Origin: Arctopsyche grandis | Lineage: Eukaryota > Arthropoda > Insecta > Trichoptera > Hydropsychidae | Direction: 5' to 3' | Assembly: GCF_051622035.1 (NCBI RefSeq) | Contig: NC_135358.1 | Location: 3,288,501-3,352,500, forward strand | Length of the DNA: 64,000 nt | Shown here: piece by piece, positions 46,801 to 56,995 of the stretch | Position numbering within the stretch: the stretch's first letter is position 1 | Layout of the letters: the number at the start of each line of letters is the position of its first letter | Translations under genes and position numbers: made by a program | The notes under the pieces: model-generated | Seen by the model: only the letters and a program-made list of their open reading frames with translations | What the model was told of the DNA's origin: nothing | Database searches by the model: none

Positions 46801-47804
46801 CTCATCTAGTGACCCTCTTTACCAACACGTATGTAAGTATGTCGTGTTAAATATTAAATTTTAAATAACACACGTGCCATCTGTGCATGTGAAAATTAAA
46901 ATTGCGTGATGAATTCTTAATGGCCTTTTCGAGCCGCAATTTTTGAATCGATATCTACTTTCCTAGATTATGTCGGTACATTATAATAATATACGGCCAG
47001 CCATGAATACATTTAGTGTTGGTCGAACCTAAACATGAAATATTCGCATTAGTTGGTTGAAAGCGAGGTTCGCCATTGTATCGAGAGTCATTCGCTGAAA
47101 ACACTTTCAGCAAAACGGATGTATAGCACTCAACTGTACGCAGAATTGGATTAAAAATTCATAACTAACAATTATATTAGTCACTAACGTACAATTAATG
47201 TTTTCGTTCGATACGAATAATTACATGTGTGCTTTCTATTTCTAAAATTACACCAATTTAAATTAAACGCTGGACAAAGTCTATCATTTGATACCATTTA
47301 CATACTTCTGTGTCACCGCAAACGTCTTCAAAGACACCACTTCTTTCTTATCCAAGTAAGTTTTTGACAAAGCTAAATCAATTTACGAAGTCATTCTTTG
47401 TCCGGCGATCATGTTCTCATTCAAAATCAATATACATAATATCATTGATAACAATTTTCATTAAATACACTAACTAAAACATTAGTAAACAGACAAATCA
47501 ATCAAACTGGGGCAGTGTATGGATACTGTGGCTGTTGCAAAACATCATATTGCAAATTTAGAGTAAGTTCCAGCTCATTTTTTTAACAATTATCTATATT
47601 TAACTCATGCAAAAATTTGATTATTTCAAATGAACATTACTCTTTTTAATCTATTCCTAATTTAATACACTAATCCATAGATTACTAAAACAAACTGTAA
47701 CCTTATGTGCAAATATTTATATGTATGTGTAGTAATTCTAATAAAAATTTAATTTACATTGCACTCATGTCATTTCAAATATGTACCTTAAAAATAAGCT
47801 TATT
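46801..47804. other. Possible upstream noncoding exons, otherwise nothing
   Basis: Donor-like ends occur at about 47355 (ATCCAA|GTAAGT) and 47571 (AGAGTAAGTT), with an initiator-like TCATTC at 47089. They could belong to an alternative 5' part of the complete GST gene, but no junction can be proven. Confidence 0.25.
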
Positions 47805-48953
47805 CAGTAGAACCTCGATTGTCCGGACTAATTGGGGATGAAGGTAGTCCGGATAATCGAAAAAATCACAATTGACAGGGAAAGCCGTGTACATTCAGTT
47901 TGAATACTTTTTATTTGTCTACATTTACATATATAATAACATGAAGATCAATATTAAATTATTCTCTATTAAGAAATTCAATTATGGATTTTCGCTTAAT
48001 ATTGGCTATTCTTTTCGAAGCTGCCAAATCGCGAATACTTTTCATACAATAATAGACCAGATATTGGCTGTCCAGACGATCGTCTTTAAATGAACCATAT
48101 AAAAATACACTTCGACTTCTCAATTTCCTGATTTTTTCATAATCTTACGCTCTGAGCTTCCATCTTCTGACATTAAATAATTAATTAACTTTTTTTCACT
48201 TTTTTTTTCGGGGGCGTCATTTCAATTATTCCCAGGGGGGGGGCAAAATTTTTGACCAATAAGGAATGACTCTCTAGCGAGGGGGGTGTATTATATTTAA
48301 AAAATTAGTGCATATGAATTTTAACTATTTTTTTATATATATTTTTTTATCAATAACATTAATAGTAAAATAATTTTTAAAAAATCTATTAAGAGATTTG
48401 GGTATTTTTACATATTTATAATATACAAAATAATCTCCTGAAAATACATTGAACGCTTTTTTTAAAGTCTAAAATATAAAATCAGCATTAAATAAATGTT
48501 GAAAAATATAATGTTATTATTATTATATCATTTTATTTACAATACCATTTTATTTATAATAATACATTTAACAACGTGGATAATACAGTTCAAATCTAGG
48601 GGGGGGGGGCGATAGCCCTCTCCCCCCCCCCCCCCATATGACGCCCCTTATTTTTATATCCGAGATCTTTGACGTTCCAACACCATATTTATTTGACAAA
48701 AAACGTCCTAAGACACCGCTTTTTAAAACTTTGATTATATCTAATTTGCCTTTTAATGATAATACAATACTTTTTTTTATTTCTTTCCCATATTGGTAGT
48801 ATTAAAAATAAGTATTTAAATCGAGATCAAATTTTCAAGAAACAAACGTCCTTTGAGTATTGAATTTTGAAGACAACTGACTCATTTACCCGTCTTATTT
48901 AATCGTAAAATTTGTGTTGATTTTTAACAATCAGGATAATCGAGGTTCTACTG
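47805..48953 (-). mobile_element. Pogo/Tigger-like DNA transposon remnant
   Basis: Ends CAGTAGAACCTCGATTGTCC and GGATAATCGAGGTTCTACTG are typical of pogo/Tigger elements, and TA follows the right end. On the minus strand near 47990-48090 the frame FKDDRLDSQYLVYYCMKSIR, then DLAASKRIANIKRKSIIEFL, resembles the C-terminal end of a Tigger transposase. Most of the transposase is missing and a second element is nested inside. Confidence 0.65.
48209..48649. mobile_element. hAT-like element nested in the pogo-like element
   Basis: Left end CGGGGGCGTCATTT and right end ATATGACGCCCC with long G/C runs just inside (GGGGGGGGG, CCCCCCCCCC). This end type is common in insect hAT elements. The flanking T-rich sequence makes the 8-bp duplication uncertain. 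Confidence 0.6.
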
Positions 48954-49066
48954 TAATAATTCTTCAATATTAAGCTTTCTAAATTAACAATTGTAATTTG
49001 TTTTAACCTTGGTCAGTTTAATTTATAAGCAAATACTGATTTTCAAGTGAAGTCAAACATACATTA

Positions 49067-49590
49067 CACTGTTCGACACGAAAAATGCTTCAGAGACGAG
49101 ATATGACTTTTATTTTTATTGAAAATTCAGCACACTTCCAATTAATCTTTTTAAACAAAAACAAAACATAGTGTGGCCAGAACACTATCCCAATAAACAT
49201 GTTTCAATAGAAAATACTAAATATAAAATAGTATTAACAGTGCGAAAAAATCCTATGTAAAAATACGTACTTTTGACTTTTGATTTAAACTGGACGACTA
49301 CTTAGAGAGATTTGAAAGTTGAAAAGTACTAAAAATGAAAGATAAAATACCCGACTATAGATTTCAATATTCATTTTCAACAGGAAATTGACAGATTTTG
49401 AGACATTGACCGAACAACACCAAAATATATAGAAAAATCGCGCGATTTAAAAAACACATACATATATCTCCGAATCTCGAGCCAATCAACATTTTTATTA
49501 CCAGATTCAAGTTAACTGGGCATAGATCTATCAGAAAAGTCATATCTAGTCTCTGAACCAAAAAAAAAAGTCGTCATTTGTCGAACAGTG
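49067..49590. mobile_element. TIR element, CACTGTTCGACA family, complete copy
   Basis: Inverted ends CACTGTTCGACACGAAA and CATTTGTCGAACAGTG with an extended inner pair (TTCAGAGACGAGATATGACTT). The preceding bases are TA; TT follows. It is about 524 bases, non-coding, and ends seven bases before the possible GST TATA box. Confidence 0.7.
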
Positions 49591-49596
49591 TTATTA

Positions 49597-49630
49597 TATA
49601 TAAACCATATTATTATCGCAGTATTCATTA
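49597..49630 (+). promoter_or_regulatory. Possible core promoter of the complete GST gene
   Basis: TATATAAA at 49597-49604 is followed 30 bases later by TCATTA (A at 49627), an initiator-like site about 90 bases before the start codon. It begins only six bases after the end of an inverted-repeat element (49067-49590). An acceptor-like TTTCAG at about 49705 argues for an alternative in which the true first exon lies further upstream, as in the paralogue. Confidence 0.4.
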
Positions 49631-49715
49631 TGATTTTGCAAAATATTATACTAATGAATGATTGTGCATCAAAATTGTCAACAGTCACGCAGCAGCAAAA
49701 GTTTCAGGCATCAAA

Positions 49716-51875
49716 ATGCCAATTGATCTCTACTATCTGACACCGTCAGCGCCATGCCGAGCTGCGATGATGACCGCTAGAATCGTAGGCGTCGAGCTAA
49801 ACTTAAAAGTGTGCAATATTATGGAAGGAGATCACATGAAGGAAGATTATGGAAAGGCAATAAAAAATACTATTAATGCTAAGCCTTTTAAACTGCAATA
49901 ATACAAATTCCATATATAAACATATATGTACATATGTATAAGAAATACAAAAATAAATAATCTAACTATAAAGGTCTGTTCATACCTATCCAGCACGACC
50001 CGTATCCTGCAGGTGTCATGCAAGTGCGGATAGTATTATTTGGTACATTGTATATGGACGCGCATGAATGCGTAAATGCGCATGCGCAAATGGAGTATGA
50101 ATACGTCCATATAATGTACCAAAGAATACTATCCGCACTTGCATGACACCTGCAGGATACGGGTCGTGCTGGATAGGTATGAACAGACCTTAATATATAT
50201 CGGTCTCCGTGACGAGCCGGAATGTTAAATTACAGAAAACGCAAATATCGGAAGGCAAAGATCGAAAATCGAAAGATGTTAAGTCGAAAGATAAAAAAAA
50301 GAGTGCATGGTAAACGGTACATACTCACTTAATTTGCGCTAGCAGGATACAACAGGAACAAGAGGAACAGGCTTTTCCTCCCGTATGAATGTGCGCGCGC
50401 AGAATACGGGAGGAAAAGCTTGTTGCTCTTGTTCCTGTTGTACCCTGCTCGCGCAAATTAAGTGAGTATGTACGTGAGTATGTACCGTTTACCATGCACC
50501 TTTTTTTTTTTTGATCTTTCGATTTTCGATCTTTGCCTTCGGATATTTGTGTTTTCTGTAATTTAACATTCTGGCTCGTCACGTAGACCCGATACATATA
50601 CATAGCACTGGAACTTAACATTGCACAATTAAAATAATTATAATCAAAAATTGCTGGCTGAATTTTCAGATGAATCCTCAACGAACCATTCCGACATTGA
50701 ACGACAATGGTTTCATTCTATGGGAAAGGTTCATATTTTTCACCTTAAAATGTTTTTACTCAATTATGCGTATTGTATTGTCGGTTCATTCTATTTCAGT
50801 CGACCGATAATGGCTTATTTCGTAAATCAATACGGAAAGGATGATTCACTTTATCCGAAAAATCCAAAAGACAGAGCGCTCGTCGATCAACGGCTGTATT
50901 TCGATATGGGGTCTCTATATCAAGGCATCGTTGAATATTATGTGAGCTATTGTGTGTTATAGTACCTATATATAACAATAGCATGATTTTTATTAGTGTT
51001 TTGAATAAAAATATCTAAATAATTGATGGGAAGTGATAAAGTCCTTTGTGTTTCAAATTTTCATGTTAAATTGAGTTATTAAATCAATTTTGTGTTCAAA
51101 TTTTATCTATCTAGCAATAATGAAAGAATATCGATTTCTCAAACTATTTCAAATACTATGATCACATTTGCAGAAAACAAAGTAATAAATACAGTTTAAA
51201 AAAATTTAAATGACATCTATCGATTTGATTTGAAACATTTTTTCCAAATATAATAAACATAACATGCATACATTGTACATATGTAGATGTAGATATATGT
51301 ATATATGTACGTAAATTTATGTATAATATATTAAATCATAACAAAACCTCTTTCTTTAGATAAAGCTATCTGCATTTATTATATAATATTATATATTCTA
51401 CAAAATAGTTAGAACATAAATATTTTAAATTGAATAATATTCGCAATAATTTAATCACGATTCCCAGTTTCCAATGATATTCCACTCCACTCCACTTAAT
51501 CCGGAAAAGCTGAAAGCTTTGGAAAAAACTGTCGGCATATTAAACACAATCCTAGACGGCAGAACATTTTCAGCAGGAGATCATTTAACAATCGCTGATA
51601 TATCTCTAGCAGTTTCGGTCTCCAATTTGGAAGTAAGTAATTATCAAACAGATACATTAGTATTAAAAAAAAACAATAAATCAAACCATATACATGTTAT
51701 TAAAATAAACCTAAATATATCTCCGTAGGCGTTCGAATTCGACCTGGCTCCATATCCAAATGTTAAAGCTTGGTTTTTGAGAACAAAAGATGCTTTGGCA
51801 CCGTTTGGATATGAAGAGATCAATCAAACAGGAGCCAACATGATGGGAAGCTTCCTGAAAAGCAAAACTGGATAA
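49716..51875 (+). CDS. Delta-class glutathione S-transferase, complete, 217 aa
   Basis: It conjugates reduced glutathione to electrophiles in the cytosol as a dimer. Exons: 49716-49856, 50670-50728, 50800-50941, 51468-51632, 51729-51875, giving 217 residues, the normal length for the class. The N-terminal thioredoxin-fold domain has [11 protein letters not shown] with the catalytic Ser11, then NPQRTIPTL and [13 protein letters not shown] (glutathione-site Glu/Ser). The C-terminal helical domain has [20 protein letters not shown] and [15 protein letters not shown] (N-capping box). The family's usual LPGS reads LTPS here. The first intron has an unusual GC donor (AAG|GCAATA) exactly where the second GST in this window uses GT. 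The Met at 49662 upstream lacks family similarity, and the start at 49716 matches the paralogue. An AATAAA lies at 52019. Two palindromic transposons sit in intron 1. Confidence 0.92.
49971..50191. mobile_element. Palindromic MITE in GST intron 1
   Basis: Almost perfect inverted arms of about 100 bases, from AAGGTCTGTTCATACCTATC to GATAGGTATGAACAGACCTT, around a short CG-rich centre (GCGCATGCGC). It lies nine bases before the foldback element at 50201. Its superfamily is unassigned because no clear duplication is visible. Confidence 0.75.
50201..50591. mobile_element. Foldback DNA element, copy 2, in GST intron 1
   Basis: Termini CGGTCTCCGTGACGAGCC and the inverse. The two arms pair almost to the centre. 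The flanks (ATATATAT and ATACATAT) fit an 8-bp duplication with one difference. No coding capacity. Confidence 0.75.
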
Positions 51876-52018
51876 AAAACAAACAACTGAAAGCACAATA
51901 CAATTCAATTCACCGCAACTGGTATATGTACGTACAAATATGTGAAACAGCGTGTAAGCACTTAAAATTGCTTTAAACACACAAACAATTATAAAAATGA
52001 AATATTACTAGATGTTAC

Positions 52019-52024
52019 AATAAA
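52019..52024 (+). terminator. Poly(A) signal of the complete GST gene
   Basis: AATAAA, followed by an overlapping AATAAAT, lies about 145 bases after the stop codon at 51875. It is the first canonical hexamer downstream. Confidence 0.55.
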
Positions 52025-52544
52025 TAAATTTATGAATTATACTTCTCTTATCCCTTTGTGAATTTTATTTCCCCGATTTGACCATTTTGAAGTGAACAAA
52101 TTATATTACATTAGCAAAATCGCACGTGTATTGACACATGTATGTAGTGTTGGAAAATTGCGTCGACACGATGATTGGCAAAATATATCAAGTATACTCG
52201 TATATCTTAGTCAGAATGACTTGCACTTTAAACCAAAGAGACTCACCCATTATAATTCATAGTGTTCAAATATATTTATTATTCCCAAACGCCTCTTGTA
52301 TTTATTCTACGTTCTCTTATATGCCTGTGCCATTAAAATTGAAAAATAAATTGTTTTGCTGAATAATATCCGTATGTAGGATTTACACTTGCTTACATAG
52401 ACTGTGGTAATTGTATGCAAAATGTATTAGCACTCGATCAATATTTGGTGAATCAAGGTTGTTTATTGCTCAAATAGTTTGAATGAATAAATTTTACATT
52501 ATATCATATATTAAAGATATATATTTTATTTTTTAAAAGAATTT

Positions 52545-53100
52545 ATTGCCACAGTCTGTATACAGTTGCCCAAAACGACACTTAAGCCAAATATTTAAAT
52601 AACAAAAAAATACACGAAAAAAAAACACAAAAATAAGAAAAAAACATTATAAAAAATAGAAAGAACATTATAAACATTTTAAATTGTAAAACAAAAACAA
52701 ACAAATTTTAAAATAAGTAATAAAATTGAAAAGGTTAGTAGAAAAGACGTCGATGTGATTCGCTACCAAGTTGAGGCAGTGAGTAGCTCGAGCAATAGGT
52801 GAATCAGCCAGGATCCTGGTTCTTGCTTTGGTTTCCTGGATCAAAGGATGAGTGCGAGACTCGCGGAAGCATATATGGGGCCAGAAGGGTTGTCAATCTC
52901 ACCTATCAACAACTTACAGGAGTGAGATACCAGCAGCAAATATCTACTAGAAGATAGGAATTTATACATAACTCACAGATTCCTGAACAAATGCGCTTGA
53001 AAATTGAATAGTAGCCATGGCAAAGGGCCGAGATTAGAGCCCTGAGGTACGCCAGAACAGGTGACATACTCATCCGAACAGACATGCTAAGAGAGTATGG
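52545..53100 (-). mobile_element. Remnant of another Jockey/CR1-like LINE
   Basis: On the minus strand the segment near 53030-53095 reads YVTCSGVPQGSNLGPLPW, the conserved reverse-transcriptase motif of Jockey- and CR1-type LINEs. The sequence then jumps to a 3' region that ends near an AATAAATTC tail at about 52550. Most of the palm domain is missing, so this is an internally deleted fossil. Confidence 0.7.
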
Positions 53101-53472
53101 TTAGCAAAATTAAAAGAAACCCATAGTGATTTCTTTATAGCCATTGAATGTTTTATTACCATTGAACATTGATGAAATTTTCAATGGCGTAATTCTTTTC
53201 GATTGACAAAATTCCAAAATATTTTAGTTAAATCTTTTAACATAAAAAATCATGACAACTTAAAATTAATGCCTTTGAAATTGAGCGTAAACGACGAAAT
53301 TCATCGAAATCAGTTGGGTTATTTAAATTTTTCCAACGCCTGTGGATGAAATTTTGGATACGTTCTGCCAATTTGCTCAGATCGCACTCAACAAAAACAT
53401 TTATCATATGACAAATATATTATTTCGTACAAAATTTCTAAGACAGAGTTGACATCAGATATAAAAAACATA
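53101..53472. other. No feature seen
   Basis: AT-rich sequence between the LINE remnant and a Helitron-like copy. No frame or repeat recognised. Confidence 0.4.
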
Positions 53473-53884
53473 TCTAATATATAATTTCGAAAACGACTTT
53501 GTAAGTTTTGGGTCGTAGAATCCGTGACGTTATCGAAAAAATATAATTTTCTATCACGACAATATCGATATCGAATTCGATGCCATTTTCGATTCCGATT
53601 TTGATTTAGATTCCGGTTCCGGATTCCTATTTCAGTTCCGGTTCCGGATTCTTTTTTCAGTTTTGATTCCGGATTCTTTTTTCAGTTCCGAATTCCAATT
53701 ATTTTTTCAGTTTCGGATCCCGATTCATGTTTCAGTTCCGGATCCTGATTCCTGTTTCAGTTCCGGAACCGGATTCCTTTTTCAGTTCCGGACCTGGATT
53801 GCTTTTTCAGTTCCGGATCCGGATTCCTGTTTCAGTTCCAAATCGTGCGAAATGTGTACGTGCGAAGCCGGGTAAAACCACTAA
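53473..53884 (+). mobile_element. Helitron-like copy carrying a minisatellite
   Basis: It begins TCTAATATATAATTTCG and ends GCGAAGCCGGGTAAAACCACTAA, one base off CTAG. The middle (about 53590-53845) is a tandem array of about 25-30-base units of the type TTTCAGTTCCGGATCCGGATT. Confidence 0.65.
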
Positions 53885-54848
53885 TATTATATAAGGAACA
53901 CATTCTATCTAATAGAAATAATTTTCAAAAAATATCGTCCAGACTTACATGTGTAAATATTTTTTGTATAAAAATAAAATTAAGTAAATAAATCTGATTT
54001 AAAACCTTTAGACCGGTACGATAAAATGATAGTGTTTTATTTAACAAAGTAAAATATATAAAATCAGTTCTGTTTTATAATTTTTTTCCTCACATTCATG
54101 GTAATTTTCCCAAAAAACCATGTGAAACGTATAAGAGGTTAGTAAAAACTATATGAATCACATTTCTACTTGAAACTAATCAAAAATGCTTTTTTTAAAG
54201 ACAAATCGACAACCTTTTAAGCAACATAAGTCTTAAAATGTAATCGGTGTCTTTACATCATCGAATTTATTTCTCGGGCAATTGATTTCTTGCTGCTCCG
54301 TTGATTACCACTACTTCCTTTTTTCTTTAGTATTATTATTGATCATGATGAAAGCTATTCAAAATCATATCGGAGCCGAATTGGGAATATGTTGATTATT
54401 TTATATTTAAATCAATTAAATATTTATCCTTCGCAAAAAAAATAATAAAAACTCCAAATGATAAACTAAGATAGCTCCAATTACATTGACATATTTACAT
54501 ATATACTTTTAATCACAAATAAATTTACTGTCCCCATATCTTCACTCCACGGAAAAGGTGCGTATACATACTTGGATCACCGACCTATGTATACTATCCT
54601 TGATATAAAGGCGTTATCATTATAAAAATATAATAAACGTCTACTGACGTACTGTTTGTTTTCAACTTTTTCAAAATCAACAGATAATAATTAGACTCGG
54701 ATAAAATAATGAATGGTCTTAATTCAAAACTTTATATTATATTTCGTTATAAATAATAATATTTTTTATTTCAGACGATATGGAGAATAGTGCAATCCCT
54801 ATCGTCCATATAAACTACATATAGATAATACAAATGATATACTAATAA
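53885..54848. other. No feature seen
   Basis: AT-rich stretch between two Helitron-like copies. No exon signal or repeat recognised. Confidence 0.4.
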
Positions 54849-55079
54849 TCTAATAGATAATTTCGAAAGAGACTTTGTATGTAAGTTTGTATCTTTAGTT
54901 GGGAACTTCGAAAACAAAACAAAGTTTCAATGACGACAATTCAATTGGTTGAATATTATATTTTTTTCGATTCAAATAAATTTAATAAAAAAAACAAATA
55001 AATATTTACTATTAAAAATTCGCCATGTTTAAGCCTTTTTATATTACAAACACTGAGTGAAGCCGGGTAAAACAACTAG
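54849..55079 (+). mobile_element. Helitron-like copy
   Basis: It begins TCTAATAGATAATTTCG and ends GAAGCCGGGTAAAACAACTAG before T. It is a short, non-coding member of the same family as 8144-8318. Confidence 0.7.
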
Positions 55080-55748
55080 TATACGTATCAATTGACAAAT
55101 AACTTGTGGTGGTCGGTGAATCAGTTCCATCCATTAAATATATGTACATATGTACAGTGATGAACGCTAATGAGAAAAGAATATAATTTGACGATACAGA
55201 AACACGATAACGTAGGGAGGCCGCTCCCATCCTAAGAATGGCCTCAAAGTGAGGCACGTACCCTTCCACAAACATCTGCGATGCGTGTGGCTTAAAGCAT
55301 TAAAATATTTAAGAATATTCTATGTGTTTCCCAGCCAACTATTGATTGTAGGATTTGATTCCTACGGTTAGGAATATTCGAATATTCGAATAATATTCGA
55401 ATACGAATATTTTTCTTTCCTTGACTGACGGTACTATTCGCAAGTGCCAGAGAAGCAAGCAAACTGAAACTGGCAACCACGGGACCACGGCAGATAAACG
55501 ACTGCTCCAAACTGAATTACGAATCAGATCTGTTGACTGCGTGGTAAGCGGGATAAAGAAATATGGACCGCATACTTTAGTATGCGGTCTACCTTCACAT
55601 ATCTACTTTAGTATGCAATCTACCTTCACGTTTTTACTTTAATATGCGGTCTCAGTTCTCGCGTGTGACAATGAGACTGAATAATACCGACCCTAACAAC
55701 CTAATCTTAAATGAATAGGGCAAACCTTAACTTAACTTAACCTATCCT
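55080..55748. other. Non-genic stretch with small tandem hairpins
   Basis: 55375-55412 is a run of GAATATTCGAATA palindromes. 55566-55655 has three degenerate units of ACTTTAGTATGCGGTCTACC, the first forming a hairpin. No coding evidence. Confidence 0.5.
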
Positions 55749-55869
55749 GACCCTTAAATAAATAGGTCTTTGCTGCTAAGATATGTTTTTTTTTTTGTGA
55801 AAATATTAATAAAATAAAAATTTAAAAAAATATATATCTTAGCATCCAACACCTGTTTATTTAAGGGTC
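55749..55869. mobile_element. Small inverted-repeat element
   Basis: The arms GACCCTTAAATAAATAGG and CTGTTTATTTAAGGGTC, each with a CTAAGATAT/ATATCTTAG inner segment, bracket an A/T centre. A target duplication was not seen. Confidence 0.5.
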
Positions 55870-56033
55870 AAATCCGACAATATTTGGGTTCTTATCCATA
55901 GTCTTTTGTTTCGTTCTATAAATAATTACTAGACAGTACAAACTATTTGTAAAAAACGAATCAATGAATCAAAGTGATGTTTTTTACTTTATTTTTTTAT
56001 TTTATTTTATTTTTATTTACATACATATATACA

Positions 56034-56488
56034 AATATACCAGAAAGGCTTAACAGGTAAACCCCAAATGCGCCTTCCTGGTCCACATAATTATTACATA
56101 GATATATGTAAATCTAAATATCTGACATCTATGGTCAGTATACATATATTACAAACATCGTATTAATACGATAAATAACGATGAATAACTTTCATGTATC
56201 AATACGAATTTTATATTCGATAAACAACCACAGAGACATCTATGGTGAGCAATATGGCGAAACCTAAGATATAACAATAACTAAAGGTTCGCAACAGAAA
56301 ATTGGGAAGGAAACGCCAATTTTACAGGAATCGTTTCAATGAAAATCAGAAAAATTGGCAAATTCTGATAAGAAACGATCGACCTAGACAAATCAAGGTC
56401 TGGCCAACAGCAAGACTTAGCGGTGATTCGAACTCGTAACATCAAGTACGAAATGATTCAACATTCACCACTAGACCACGCTGCTGGT
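56034..56488 (-). mobile_element. SINE copy, nearly identical to the one at 42790
   Basis: Inverted full-length copy with the same internal sequence as 42790-43242, including CGTATTAATACGATAAATAA. It lies in non-genic DNA upstream of the second GST promoter. Confidence 0.8.
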
Positions 56489-56908
56489 TACTTACTGATT
56501 TACTGTTTGATTACTGATGTTTTTTATTTAATCTTAGAAATGTATGGATGCGAACCGAAAATTTAAAGAATGTAGCCAAACTCTCAAAACAAGAACGCCA
56601 ATATGAGGAGCATTTTTTGCGTGAAACATCGGGAGAGTTTGCAAAATGCAATTGAACGGTTTTGAAATATAAAAATATGCAATTGAACATTTTTTTCCTT
56701 TTTTTTTTGTCATTCATTTGATTTCCCGGTGCTAGCATCGGGATTCCGGGATCGGAAATTCCTAGCACCGCAATCCCGGTGCTGAAGTAATCTTCCGGGA
56801 TTGGAAGCACTAATATATATCAATCCAGAAATATTTTCACAAGGCTCGCATACCAATTGTGTCGATCTTCTGGGTTGTTGATCGAACGCCCAACACCGAG
56901 CTATGTAT

Positions 56909-56995
56909 TATATAAGTAACCGGCAAAATAGATGCCGGTTCAGTTGCACGAAAGTGTTCGTAGTCGCTGCTCGTACTACAGATAACTTTGTACCG
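56909..56995 (+). promoter_or_regulatory. TATA/initiator promoter and first noncoding exon, probably of the second GST
   Basis: TATATAAG at 56909-56916 lies 33 bases before TTCAGTT (A at 56942), the consensus arthropod initiator. A short exon 56942-56995 then ends in CCG|GTAAGA, a strong splice donor. The next supported acceptor on this strand is TTTCAG at about 61575, directly before the GST start codon, so the pair would form a first intron of about 4.6 kb. The link to the GST is an inference from order and splice signals. Confidence 0.55.

Noticed and set aside
49662-49715. Earlier GST start at 49662 (MCIKIVNSHAAAK)
   Set aside because: The extension has no family similarity, and the paralogue starts at the equivalent of 49716.
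53663-53875. 70-residue frame with repeated FQFRI units
   Set aside because: It is a translation of the minisatellite inside a Helitron-like copy, with no start context.
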